Assembly (NCBI RefSeq): GCF_024868665.1
Contig: NW_026634427.1
Coordinates: 1 to 64,000, forward strand
Reading direction: 5' to 3'
DNA from: Triplophysa rosa
Taxonomy: Eukaryota > Chordata > Actinopteri > Cypriniformes > Nemacheilidae
Length of the DNA: 64,000 nucleotides
Below, one piece after another: positions 57,001 to 64,000 of the stretch. Below the pieces are notes generated by a model. The model was not told where the DNA came from, ran no database searches, and saw only the letters and a list, made by a program, of their open reading frames with translations. The position numbers were made by a program, and so were the translations under genes. The number at the start of each line of letters is the position of its first letter. The stretch's first letter is position 1.

Positions 57001-59986
57001 GGATGGGAAAGGGTCTTGTATCGCCCCCACATCATATTATGTAAACTGCATTTATAAGAAAGAAAGAATGGCAAAGATGCAGATGTCATGTTAATGAACA
57101 AAACTTGTACTCTGCTTATGACGTTGACTCCACTCTGTGCCGCTGTGAACTGAAGAATGCGCAGCCTCCCGCCATTTTCATAATAAGAGTTTTAAAGTGG
57201 ACCAAAGCGATCTCGAATTCCTGTACAAATTACATAATTACGCACAATGTTTTAGGGTGGCTAAAATAGAAATTTAGGGTGGCTAAAGCCCACCTAAAAA
57301 GGGCCTAGCGATGCCACTGGTGGGCTCTATAGTTCCAAACATGGCATTGAAGCCCATTCATTTCAGTGTTTCATGCACACATTTGCCTGTAAATTGATCA
57401 AATATATATTTTTTGAGTATATGTAATCCCTGGGTTGAACCCATGAACTTGTCGTTGCTAACGCCATGCTCTAACCAGGAAAGCGATTATATAATGTATC
57501 AATTATGTAGCATAATAAAATGTCTTAATGGCTGCAATTGCCTTGTTAATTTTCCAATGTTCTTTGTTGTGAATTTGCTTGCAATCATTGATTATTTATT
57601 GATAAATTACTTGTGCATTTTTGTAAATGTCTTAACATAATGTAACTTTGGGATGTAATGGTGATCTTAGAAGCATGAGAAACTTATGAATGCATGCATA
57701 CTGTTAATGTATTCTAAATTATGAATTCTTCCTAGTCAAATTAAACACACAAAACTGATTAATGCTGTTTATCTAACACTCATCAGACAAAATGTTTCTA
57801 TAAATGTATTCATATATCACAGCCTTAGCCAACGGGTTGGTGCGTATGGTTATGTTAATCTTGCTAATGTGTTGTAATGTTATGCCATACGGGACCAGGG
57901 GCACTGATCAGGCATTAACAGTGTGGGTAGTCGTGGCCTAATGGTTGGAGAGTCGGACTCGTGACCAGAAGATTGACAGTTCGATTCTCAGGACCAAAGG
58001 GTATTGACTGAGGTGCGATTGCGTGAGTTCACTACTCACTGGACGGGCATCATGGGATAGATAAGCGAGTCCACACTCACGAATCTCGGCGTAATGAAAG
58101 TAATGGACCATCCGGGTATTTCTCGCCTACTGTTTTGTGCATACAGAGGTTTCGGACATACTATTCATGACTCATACTCATTTTCACCTACTGTATAGTA
58201 TGGAATTAGGCAATTTCAGACGGAGCGTGAGAGTTTGGAACTATTGAGAGCTCCATGAACCACATGACCATGCGGCGGGGAGATCAAAGTGTGACGCAAC
58301 TCTGTTTTTCAATGGCTCTGAATAACTATATTTGTGTTCACACCAGTGTACGATAACATTATGTTATCCATGCTCATGCACTGCAGTCTTTACAATCACT
58401 AAAATCTCACAATGCAAAAGTATGTCCAAAAGAAAGGAAATCATGCAGGAAAATGTCATAACCCTTCGTTTGAAGTGTGGTACCGAAAAATCTTCGTTTA
58501 AAGGGTTATATGGTCCTTACCCCTTGAACCAAAAGAGAATCAAGACACATACACACACCTACCTGAAAAACAACATCCATGTGCTTCCCTTTAAAGGACT
58601 TTGATCCATCTGTTGTGTTACTGTAATGAAACCACATTTATGTGTTTACGTGTGAGAAAATTCAAACAATACAAGTAATGAATCAGGTAATACAGTGAAA
58701 CACAATAAAAACACATTCTTTGAGCACAAATTATTCGTCTAAATCATCAGACTGTTCTCACCTCACATCTGTATCATCACAGTCTCCTGAACTGAAGTAG
58801 ATTAATTTACCCATTGAATCATCACTCTTCATGGACACACAGCTGGGTTTAGGAGATTCTCCATCAGTCAAACTAAAACAACATTAAACAGAGTACATAC
58901 AGTACAGTAGATATCAGTAATGTGAAACATCATCTATTAACTATTCAATAAAAACAACAACTGTATGCTTTTTATAAGCTTTTATGCAGTTTTTATTTAG
59001 ATATGCCCCTCCCCAACACCCCAACACACACACACACACACAATTAACAAACTCATTTTTCTTTTACAACATCTGACATCCGTCAGCCCGACAAACTAAA
59101 TACACATTAATTTCAATACTAACTGTAACCCCGCTATGGGTAAGTACTGTGGGAATATTTTTTATATAAAAGTATGATTTAAATATCAATATAATCAATA
59201 AGTGTTTTCTTTCATTTGTTTCATTAAGCTGTGTGTTTTGGTCATGTGCTTTCTATTTCACTCAGTGGAAAGTACTGGGGCAAACAAAGAAAACAGAGAA
59301 AGTTGGGGGTTGGAGTCGTAAATTATCTAGATAAACACACACACATATAAAGAGTCACAAAGAAAAATAAATGTTATGAATCAATCCATTTGAAGAGAAT
59401 TCGAGGGGATCAAAAACCTGGCCGAAATTCAATAAACATCCTTTCATCCTAAAATTAACTTAAAGGGAAAAATATATCTTCTGCAGTACCTTCGGATACG
59501 TAACTTCCACTTTAAAAGCGGCTTTCAACTAATAAAAATCTCGCTGGATTCAATCACGTTTTCTTCCTTCTCCGCTGCCTGCATTTTTTCCTCACGTCTC
59601 TCATCGATCATGCGCCTCAAAACAACCAAGGCGGAGCTTAACATTTTTCAACCAATTGCAACTTCCTTTATTCGAATGCTCAATTGTTGCTAGGCAGATA
59701 TACTAAATCTACTGTGGAATTATGATTGGTTGAATTCTACAATGCAGGTTTAATATAGAGGGTTCTAAATTAGTATATGAATAGTTTACATTGCTTCTTT
59801 TTTCCATAAGTGGCACTTATGGGGGTTACATAACTACATTTACTAAGACCATCATAACTATAGACACATTTATGATTATAGTAAAAACATGTTAACATTT
59901 GTATATAAAACTCTTGAAACTACGTCACCTTTTTATATTCCCTGAGACACTCATTGTGAACACAGTGTCCCGACGAGTGAATCTAC
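47532..59986 (-). CDS. Fish NLR gene (FISNA-NACHT-LRR, NLRC3-like), with premature stop
   Basis: Exons on the minus strand: 59986-59929 (ATG at 59954), 58872-58767, 55062-54858, 54768-53001, then LRR exons 51829-51656, 51446-51273, 51222-51052 (degenerate) and 47705-47532. The splice phases agree from the ATG to the NACHT exon. The protein would be a cytoplasmic innate-immune sensor/regulator. An in-frame TGA at 53236-53234 ends the reading after about 623 residues, before the LRRs. No 3'-terminal exon (for example B30.2) was found. LTR element B lies among the LRR exons. It is a pseudogene, a truncated product, or an assembly error. Confidence 0.85.
47876..47876. other. Single N at a sequence join
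   Basis: On one side is NLR intron identical to about 51541-51610; on the other a minisatellite starts in mid-unit. Confidence 0.6.
47877..48240 (-). repeat. Minisatellite of element B, locus 2
   Basis: 33-bp units (GGCTTGACGCCGGCTGG + AAGGCCGGCTGGACAG), then 24- and 18-bp variants. Minus-strand reading [11 protein letters not shown]. Confidence 0.88.
48241..48778 (-). pseudogene. Element B gag-like remnant
   Basis: On the minus strand coding begins near 48743 ([10 protein letters not shown]), passes a frameshift and reads [20 protein letters not shown], then after a TAA (near 48600) [20 protein letters not shown] and a Pro/Ser-rich run into the minisatellite. I do not recognise a Pfam-level domain. 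The position after LTR and primer site suggests Gag. Confidence 0.55.
48767..48778 (-). promoter_or_regulatory. Element B self-complementary primer-binding site
   Basis: GAATGCACCAGC on the minus strand abuts the LTR. Eleven bases are complementary to GCTGGTGCATT in the LTR (49097-49087), which starts 30 bases after TATAAA (49127-49122). Confidence 0.75.
48779..49356 (-). repeat. Element B LTR
   Basis: 578 bp, plus strand TGTCACGG to CCATGACA. TATAAA at 49127-49122 (minus). The first 59 bases on the minus strand form a hairpin with 15-bp arms at 49342-49356 and 49298-49312. Confidence 0.85.
49357..49689 (-). other. Element B 3' untranslated region and polypurine tract
   Basis: Ends at the LTR with AAAGGGGGGGCTTC on the minus strand, a good polypurine tract. 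No open frame of note. Confidence 0.7.
49690..50391 (-). repeat. Minisatellite of element B, locus 3
   Basis: About seven 33-bp units (49735-49970), then 24-bp units (GGCTGCACCACCGGCTGGG), then about four more 33-bp units (50250-50385). All periods are multiples of three, so the array stays open in several frames. Confidence 0.88.
50391..50640 (+). repeat. Dispersed fish repeat (TATTTATATAGCGC type)
   Basis: AATTC repeats followed by TTTTATTTATATAGCGC and CAATGTGCATTG, with AGCAGCTTTACAGGAG beyond. A second, shorter copy lies at 52321-52400. Not classified further. An AATA run lies at about 50550-50580. Confidence 0.7.
50641..51051. other. Intron-like DNA with CA run
   Basis: Nothing but a (CA)n tract at about 50995-51028. 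Confidence 0.5.
51052..51222 (-). pseudogene. Degenerate NLR LRR exon (171 bp)
   Basis: Homologous to the exon at 51656-51829 but with a one-base and a two-base deletion, so the frame is lost over most of it. Splice signals (TCTCTCAG and GTAAG) are kept. Confidence 0.75.
51273..51446 (-). CDS. NLR LRR exon (174 bp)
   Basis: Acceptor TTCTCTCTTCAG, donor GTGAG. Encodes [18 protein letters not shown] and [15 protein letters not shown], ribonuclease-inhibitor-type LRRs. Confidence 0.88.
51656..51829 (-). CDS. NLR LRR exon (174 bp)
   Basis: Acceptor TTTCTCTCTCAG, donor GTAAG. Encodes [18 protein letters not shown] and [15 protein letters not shown]. First recognisable LRR exon after the NACHT exon. 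Confidence 0.88.
51830..52320. other. Intron-like DNA
   Basis: No feature recognised between the LRR exon and the dispersed repeat. Confidence 0.4.
52440..52860 (-). mobile_element. Tc1/mariner fragment
   Basis: On the minus strand the end of a Tc1 transposase can be read (52795-52571): [17 protein letters not shown], with the Glu that completes the DDE triad, and an ending in QKLLSSMSE. The earlier catalytic region is missing. Terminal repeats were not identified. Confidence 0.75.
53001..54768 (-). CDS. NLR FISNA-NACHT exon (1768 bp)
   Basis: Acceptor CTTTACACAACAG, donor GTGAGT. The first 90 residues are the fish-specific FISNA region ([26 protein letters not shown]). Walker [11 protein letters not shown] lies at about 54481-54452 and Walker [11 protein letters not shown] at 54265-54236; WITSRPAA is the sensor-1 block. 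Winged-helix and superhelical parts follow. [14 protein letters not shown] near the 3' end is the usual lead into the LRRs. It is separated from the NACHT part by TGA 53236-53234, which sits in [16 protein letters not shown]. Confidence 0.92.
54858..55062 (-). CDS. NLR N-terminal helical exon (205 bp)
   Basis: Acceptor TGTTTTCAG, donor GTAAGA. Encodes [20 protein letters not shown], an acidic [10 protein letters not shown] stretch and [14 protein letters not shown], a helical module seen before FISNA in fish NLRs. Phase 0 in, phase 1 out, matching the next exon. Confidence 0.85.
55093..55609. other. Intron DNA, nothing recognised
   Basis: AT-rich intron sequence without recognisable repeats. 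Confidence 0.4.
55610..56008 (-). repeat. Solo or truncated LTR of element B family
   Basis: Diverged relative of 48779-49356, ending in a terminal hairpin (arms 55951-55965 and 55994-56008). No internal region adjoins it. Confidence 0.7.
56009..56755. repeat. hAT-like non-autonomous remnant
   Basis: Ends in AGTAACCTTCCCAGCCCTG, resembling the terminal repeat of common fish hAT elements, and contains TTACTTTT/GTAATCTG-type blocks on both sides. The left terminus is missing where the LTR adjoins. Confidence 0.5.
56756..57924. other. Intron DNA with repeat scraps
   Basis: A segment ending in GGCCTAGCGATGCCACTG (57300-57320) looks like the end of another DNA transposon. No coding feature. Confidence 0.35.
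57925..58115 (+). repeat. tRNA-derived SINE
   Basis: GTGGCCTAATGGTTGGAGAG (A box region) and AGTTCGATTCTC (B box) about 40 bases apart, followed by a non-tRNA body. This is typical of tRNA-derived fish SINEs. The anticodon arm cannot fold as a functional tRNA. Confidence 0.75.
58116..58766. other. Intron DNA, nothing recognised
   Basis: No supported feature apart from a short TACACACAC run. Confidence 0.35.
58767..58872 (-). CDS. NLR N-terminal repeat exon
   Basis: Acceptor TTGTTTTAG. Encodes [20 protein letters not shown], the short repeated peptide found before FISNA in many fish NLRs. Two donor sites overlap (GTGAGG at 58766 and GTGAGA at 58761). Only the first keeps phase with the next exon. 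Confidence 0.85.
59152..59396 (-). repeat. Dispersed repeat, inverted copy
   Basis: Reverse complement matches 15486-15720 over its whole length with substitutions and a shorter GT/CA run. Confidence 0.75.
59397..59928. other. Intron DNA, nothing recognised
   Basis: No supported feature. Confidence 0.35.
59929..59986 (-). CDS. NLR first coding exon
   Basis: Acceptor TTTGTTTGCAG, donor GTGACG (weak). ATG at 59954 begins MSVSGNIK. The 26 coding bases end in phase 2, which fits the exon at 58872. Confidence 0.75.
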
Positions 59987-60312
59987 CTGCAAACAAAATA
60001 AAACACTGTGTGTTATGACATCTCAGAAATACACACTTCATTTAAATAAGTTCATCAACAGCATTTCCAACACATTCGTGCTTTTGGTCTAAAACCACTT
60101 TGGACTGTGGTGTATATTTTGAACAATAAAATTGCCAAAACAAATCAAGTCCCTTGTTAATGTTGTGTGTTCATAAACACCCTTCCTGATTATAAATATA
60201 CAGTAACACACCACATTTCAGGTTCTTGAGCTAATAAACCTGTAAACTATAAGTCAAACATCAATACACAAGTGAATGCAGTGATTAAACAGATGAGATG
60301 TGTGATACTCAC

Positions 60313-60386
60313 TGTATTTTCTCTCCTCCTGCGATTTATATATTTCTTCTTAAAATGGCTCCTGCTTTAATAGTTTCACTTTCACC
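60313..60386 (-). promoter_or_regulatory. Candidate NLR promoter with ISRE
   Basis: Minus strand GGTGAAAGTGAAACT (60386-60372) fits the interferon-stimulated response element consensus RNGAAANNGAAACT. TATTAAAG (60372-60365) and ATATATAAAT (about 60343-60334) follow, then a GTGAGT donor that would end a short non-coding exon at 60313. The start site is inferred. Confidence 0.6.
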
Positions 60387-61259
60387 TGCTGTTACCTGTG
60401 GAGGAGGAGGAGCTCAAACATCATGAGACAATATTACACACAAACACGCTTTTCCTGCTTTTGCTATGATGTAACCCCAGGTAGCAAAGTGTATCTGGCA
60501 CAAGTTTTTAGGCCACAACATGTTTCTGGCTCAATAGCAGCTTACAAAGCCTGTTCATTCAACACAAGGGATTTTGCTCTGTGACTTATCTCAGTCAAAG
60601 CAACAAGATGACTCTGTTCAGATGACACCGTTTCTCCTTTAATGTATATTTGTAATCAGGAAGTGGCCCACGTCCAGCCTCAGCCCTTTACTCAATGTTT
60701 TCATTAATGAAACTAAGATACACATACAAAGGTAGAAACTACAATAACACAGAGAACCACAATACAGCAGTACCGGACAAAGGACTGGGGAAACACTGGG
60801 GTGTAAATAAGCAGAACTAATAGGTGTAATGATCAGAGAAACAGCTAGGACTAATCAATGGGGAACCAATGAACAAAGAAAGTACAAAGGACTACAAACT
60901 AAAACAGGAAATCAAGATACAAATTAAAAGTCCACAGAACATGTAATAAGCAGATTCAGTAAGATCTACCTTGAGAGAACTGATGCATTATTGTGCAATT
61001 AAATATAAAAGATTGTCATACAAGTATATCAGCTACTAACCAGGGTGGATTTGACAGTTTAATATTGATTCATTTTCATTAAAAGTTGTTTTCAATTCAT
61101 AGCAATAAAGTCTTTCTTTTGTAAGACAAATACAGTGCGATATAGAGAAAAAATAGACTGCAATAATAAACGTGTTTATTTGCAAATAAATATAACAAAG
61201 ACTGAATTGCTTTAACTGGTAAATAGAAATGATAATAATACAGCATTAATAGATGAACT
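60387..61259. other. Intergenic DNA
   Basis: Between the NLR promoter and the mettl17 stop codon. A stretch at about 60660-60960 resembles a decayed LTR-like repeat. No coding feature. Confidence 0.4.
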
Positions 61260-64000
61260 TCATAGATTCTCATTAATTTGAGTGTCGTCATCCTCATGAA
61301 ACATTGGCAACAGATCTCCCCAGTCACTGTTTCGGGCGCATCTGTACACGTCTCTGTAAGACAGGACAAGAAAATCAAAACAGATAAAATAGTGGAATCT
61401 ATTAGAGATCATACAGCTGGAGGAAATCTACATTCACTGACAATGCAATCAGAGAGATTGGTGAAATGAAAGTGTTTCATACTTTCCATGATGACGGGCT
61501 GTTACAGCCACGTGTTTGAGTTCTTCATCAGAGCAACAGAGCTGACACTGAACATGTCTGGGTCTACGGCGGACTTGTGCCGTGAGTCTGCCCATATCAA
61601 ACCCCTCATTCTGCAGAGTCTGCTCTTCATTTGATCTGGATATGATGAGGTAACTGAACTTCTCCTGCTGTCTTTCTTGGCTCTGTGAAGTTTGATCAAT
61701 AGAGAAAGGATGAGAGAGAAATATCACTAGATTTCTTGCCTTAGTTGTGAAAAGTTAGGCAGTAATCTTGCTCAACATCTCAATCAAATGTGATCATATA
61801 TTTATTTCAAATCAATATTATTACAAATCTGAATTATTAATCCAAATCTGTGTAAATGTATTTGTTTTGATGAACACAGAGAAAGATATTTGGAAGAATG
61901 CTTGTAACCAAACAATTGGCCACCATTGACTACCATAGTAGGAAATAATACAATGGTAGTCAAAAGTGCTGTTTGCTTTCCTACATTCTTCAAAATATCT
62001 TCTTTTGTGTTCAACGGAACAAAAAAATGACAAAGTAATTTTTCCTAATATGTTAGTCAATGGTGGTCAAGTACTGTTTGGTAACGAGCATTCTTCCAAA
62101 TATCTTTCCCTGTGTTCATCAGAACAAAAAATGTATACATACTTTTAAATTCTGGAGAGCAGATAAAAAAGAAGACAGAAAGTACACTGGAGAAAGGTTG
62201 TGTTTTACTCATAATCGTGTTTCACAGTATTTTACTATATTACAAAAATCCATTACAGAGTATACTTTCTTGTTTTTTTTTTTTTAAATTATTTTTTTTA
62301 TTTTTTTTTTTTAATTTTTTTTTTTGTTAGGAATTGTAGTTAATCTGGATGGATTTTGTAATGCACAAAGTAAACAAATTCGATGGAAAAGTGCCTTGTA
62401 GTTGACTCACCCTGGATAAAGGCAGAGAATAGCAGAACTGGATGAAGTTACAGGGAACTACAGGTTGCTTGATCAACTTGGGGCAAGTCAGCTCATGGGT
62501 GCACTGTACAAAACAAAGACGAACGACAAAATGAAACCGACCTGAAAATAATGTAAATATAACCAACTGCATAACAATACATCACACTGTGATACGGATA
62601 CTAAGGATGGGTTTAGAGACGCACCGGGGCAAATACAGCTGGTCTCCTCATGTCATGTATAACCTCCTCATCTCCCTACAGTTACACAGAATGAAAGAGA
62701 ATATCCTTCTGTTAGTTTCCTAAACAGGGAATGAGACTGCTTTTGCTACAAAGAATCGGTAAATGACAAATCACATCATACTTCTATTTCCAAAGAATGC
62801 AGAAGTTATATCATGAGTTCAAAAATGAAAGTGAAACACTTAGAAAAGTATAGAAAAGTAACGAAATCACTAGCATACCTTCAGTATAGCATTTCTGGCC
62901 TCCATAAGAATTTGATGACCATCTTTGGTTCCATTCTCCACAAGTACCTGTACGAAGTATCAAGAACGGCATTTAGAAACAATAATTCAATCTCACAATA
63001 TCATCAAGAACCGAGTTTAATGTTCTGCTCCAACTCAAGCGTCATAACTCACAAGGTAGGCGTTGGTTTTTCTCCAGAGAGTGTAAATAGCATTCAGTCG
63101 CTCGTTCAGCGTTGCTAGTTCTGACAAAGAGAAAGCAGCCAGCACAAGATCAAACTGGACCTGTGGAAGTGAGAATCATTCATTATATTCTGTTGTGAGA
63201 AGCAGTGCACTATGTGGGCTACATGTAAACATCTAGTATAGCACATAAAGATACCTTCGGAGAAACTGGGAGGAACTGACGGAAATATACTTGTTTGATC
63301 ACTGGATTATCCATTTCCTCACCACCTGTTTGGTAGAAACAAGCCTCATGAAACACAGTTTGGTCTATACATGATTGTGCCAGATGTTTAAATCATTGGA
63401 AATGACCTCCTAGCAGCTGTTCTGCTAATGCGTTCATGTCTCCAGAGCTGTCCACGCACACATACTCCTTCAAACGGTCTCCCCAGAGTGAGTGTGACGC
63501 CCTGAATGAAAGAAGAAAACATTCAACATAGCCAACTGTGCGAAAGAAAATGATTTTATACACTTTATATATGACTAAGCCACTTGGAGTTTCTCTCACT
63601 TTAAAATACAAAGATGTTCATGACAGAATGATGCTGTTATATGTTACTCACCAAACACCTGAACCAAGTCCTGATCCAAAGTCCAGGAGAGAAGACGGTA
63701 CAAACAAAGGATCTCTCGTCTTTATCTAGAAGATACATCAGTGACATATAGACACATTAGAGAGGGTGTTCACCAAATATCCTTAAAAACACACTTAATG
63801 TGCGAACGATACCTCATTTAATGCTCTGATGACAGCAGCATAACCACCAGCGAGTCTAGCAGCCACGTACAGCAAGCCAAGCTCTTTATCATACCTTGAA
63901 AGGTAAACACATGCTTGTAATGCAAAACCAAACGTTACTTCTGCAAAGCATTCCATAGAAACTATACCTGAGGACAGTCCTGTGGTATGTTGTTCGTCTC
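61260..64000 (-). CDS. mettl17: mettl17, mitochondrial methyltransferase-like protein 17 (3' part)
   Basis: Exons on the minus strand: 64000-63968 (partial), 63894-63813, 63725-63652, 63501-63407, 63325-63255, 63160-63053, 62947-62879, 62675-62625, 62503-62411, 61682-61483, 61353-61260 (stop TGA). All have GT-AG borders and agreeing phases. The SAM-binding motif I, LLDFGSGLGSG, is at about 63652-63700; FDLVLAAFSLSEL and VLVENGTKDGHQ follow; the C-terminus has CTHELTCPKL, CQLCC and DVYRCARNSDWGDLLP. METTL17 is a mitochondrial protein required for small mitoribosomal subunit assembly and binds an Fe-S cluster through conserved Cys, which the CxxxxxC and CxxCC motifs may supply. The gene continues beyond the right edge. 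Confidence 0.93.
61850..62130. repeat. Foldback-type repeat in a mettl17 intron
   Basis: Related to 45592-45810: GTAACCAAACA, ACCATAGTAGGAAA and ATCTTC...GTGTTCA blocks, partly in tandem. It lies in the 728-bp intron between the exons at 61483-61682 and 62411-62503. Confidence 0.65.
62271..62329 (+). repeat. T-rich tract
   Basis: About 60 bases, nearly all T, in the same mettl17 intron. Confidence 0.9.

Noticed and set aside
57925..58000. Possible functional tRNA gene
   Set aside because: A and B box-like sequences are present, but the cloverleaf does not close and a SINE body follows, so it is a tRNA-derived SINE.

Overview
The window looks like a transposon-rich chromosome segment of a teleost fish, probably a cypriniform. 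The grounds are a fish-type NLR gene (FISNA-NACHT exon followed by 174-bp LRR exons), a neighbouring mettl17 gene with vertebrate intron structure, and fish-typical mobile elements (Gmr1-like, Sushi-like and Mag-like Ty3/gypsy elements, an esterase-bearing LINE ORF1, hAT, Tc1, a tRNA-derived SINE). No prokaryotic features were seen. Host genes are confined to about 47.5-64 kb, and the rest is mostly mobile DNA.

Layout. 1-4348: a decayed plus-strand Ty3/gypsy element (A), ending at a polypurine tract and a 524-N gap. 4873-9375: Gmr1-like element copy 1 (minus strand), in which integrase precedes reverse transcriptase. 9377-15348: a minus-strand endogenous retrovirus (ERV) with LTR, a tRNA-Trp-like primer site, tandem repeats in the leader, gag, protease, and between protease and RT a segment with two H-x-T/S motifs. 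14274-25188 and 25802-36726 are two near-identical 10.9-kb units, each holding the ERV LTR, about 2.3 kb of unassigned DNA and a complete Gmr1 element at the same insertion site. Single Ns sit at the unit borders, so an assembly or haplotype artefact is a serious alternative to real duplication. 36545-37250 is a satellite of about 185 bp. 37330-43265 is a Sushi-like element (minus) broken by a minisatellite/LTR fragment and by a hAT that itself contains a second hAT. 43277-45590 holds fragments of a second ERV, a LINE ORF1 and another gypsy RT.

From 47.5 to 60.4 kb lies a minus-strand NLR gene. It has an interferon-response-like element, a short 5' exon, an ATG exon, a small N-terminal repeat exon, an acidic helical exon, a 1.77-kb FISNA-NACHT exon and several LRR exons. 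An in-frame TGA falls after the NACHT region. An LTR element with a GC-rich minisatellite lies among the LRR exons. From 61260 to the right edge lies mettl17 (minus), which encodes the mitochondrial methyltransferase-like protein 17.

The most notable signals are: (1) two LTR elements whose primer-binding site is complementary, over 11 nt, to their own predicted mRNA 5' end, about 30 nt past a TATA box, as in Tf1/sushi self-priming; (2) the paired H-x-T/S segment in the ERV pol; (3) Gmr1 elements with IN-RT order and a SCAN-like Gag; (4) a three-deep nest of elements with exact 8-bp target duplications; (5) an NLR with a candidate ISRE and a premature stop that would leave a FISNA-NACHT protein without LRRs.
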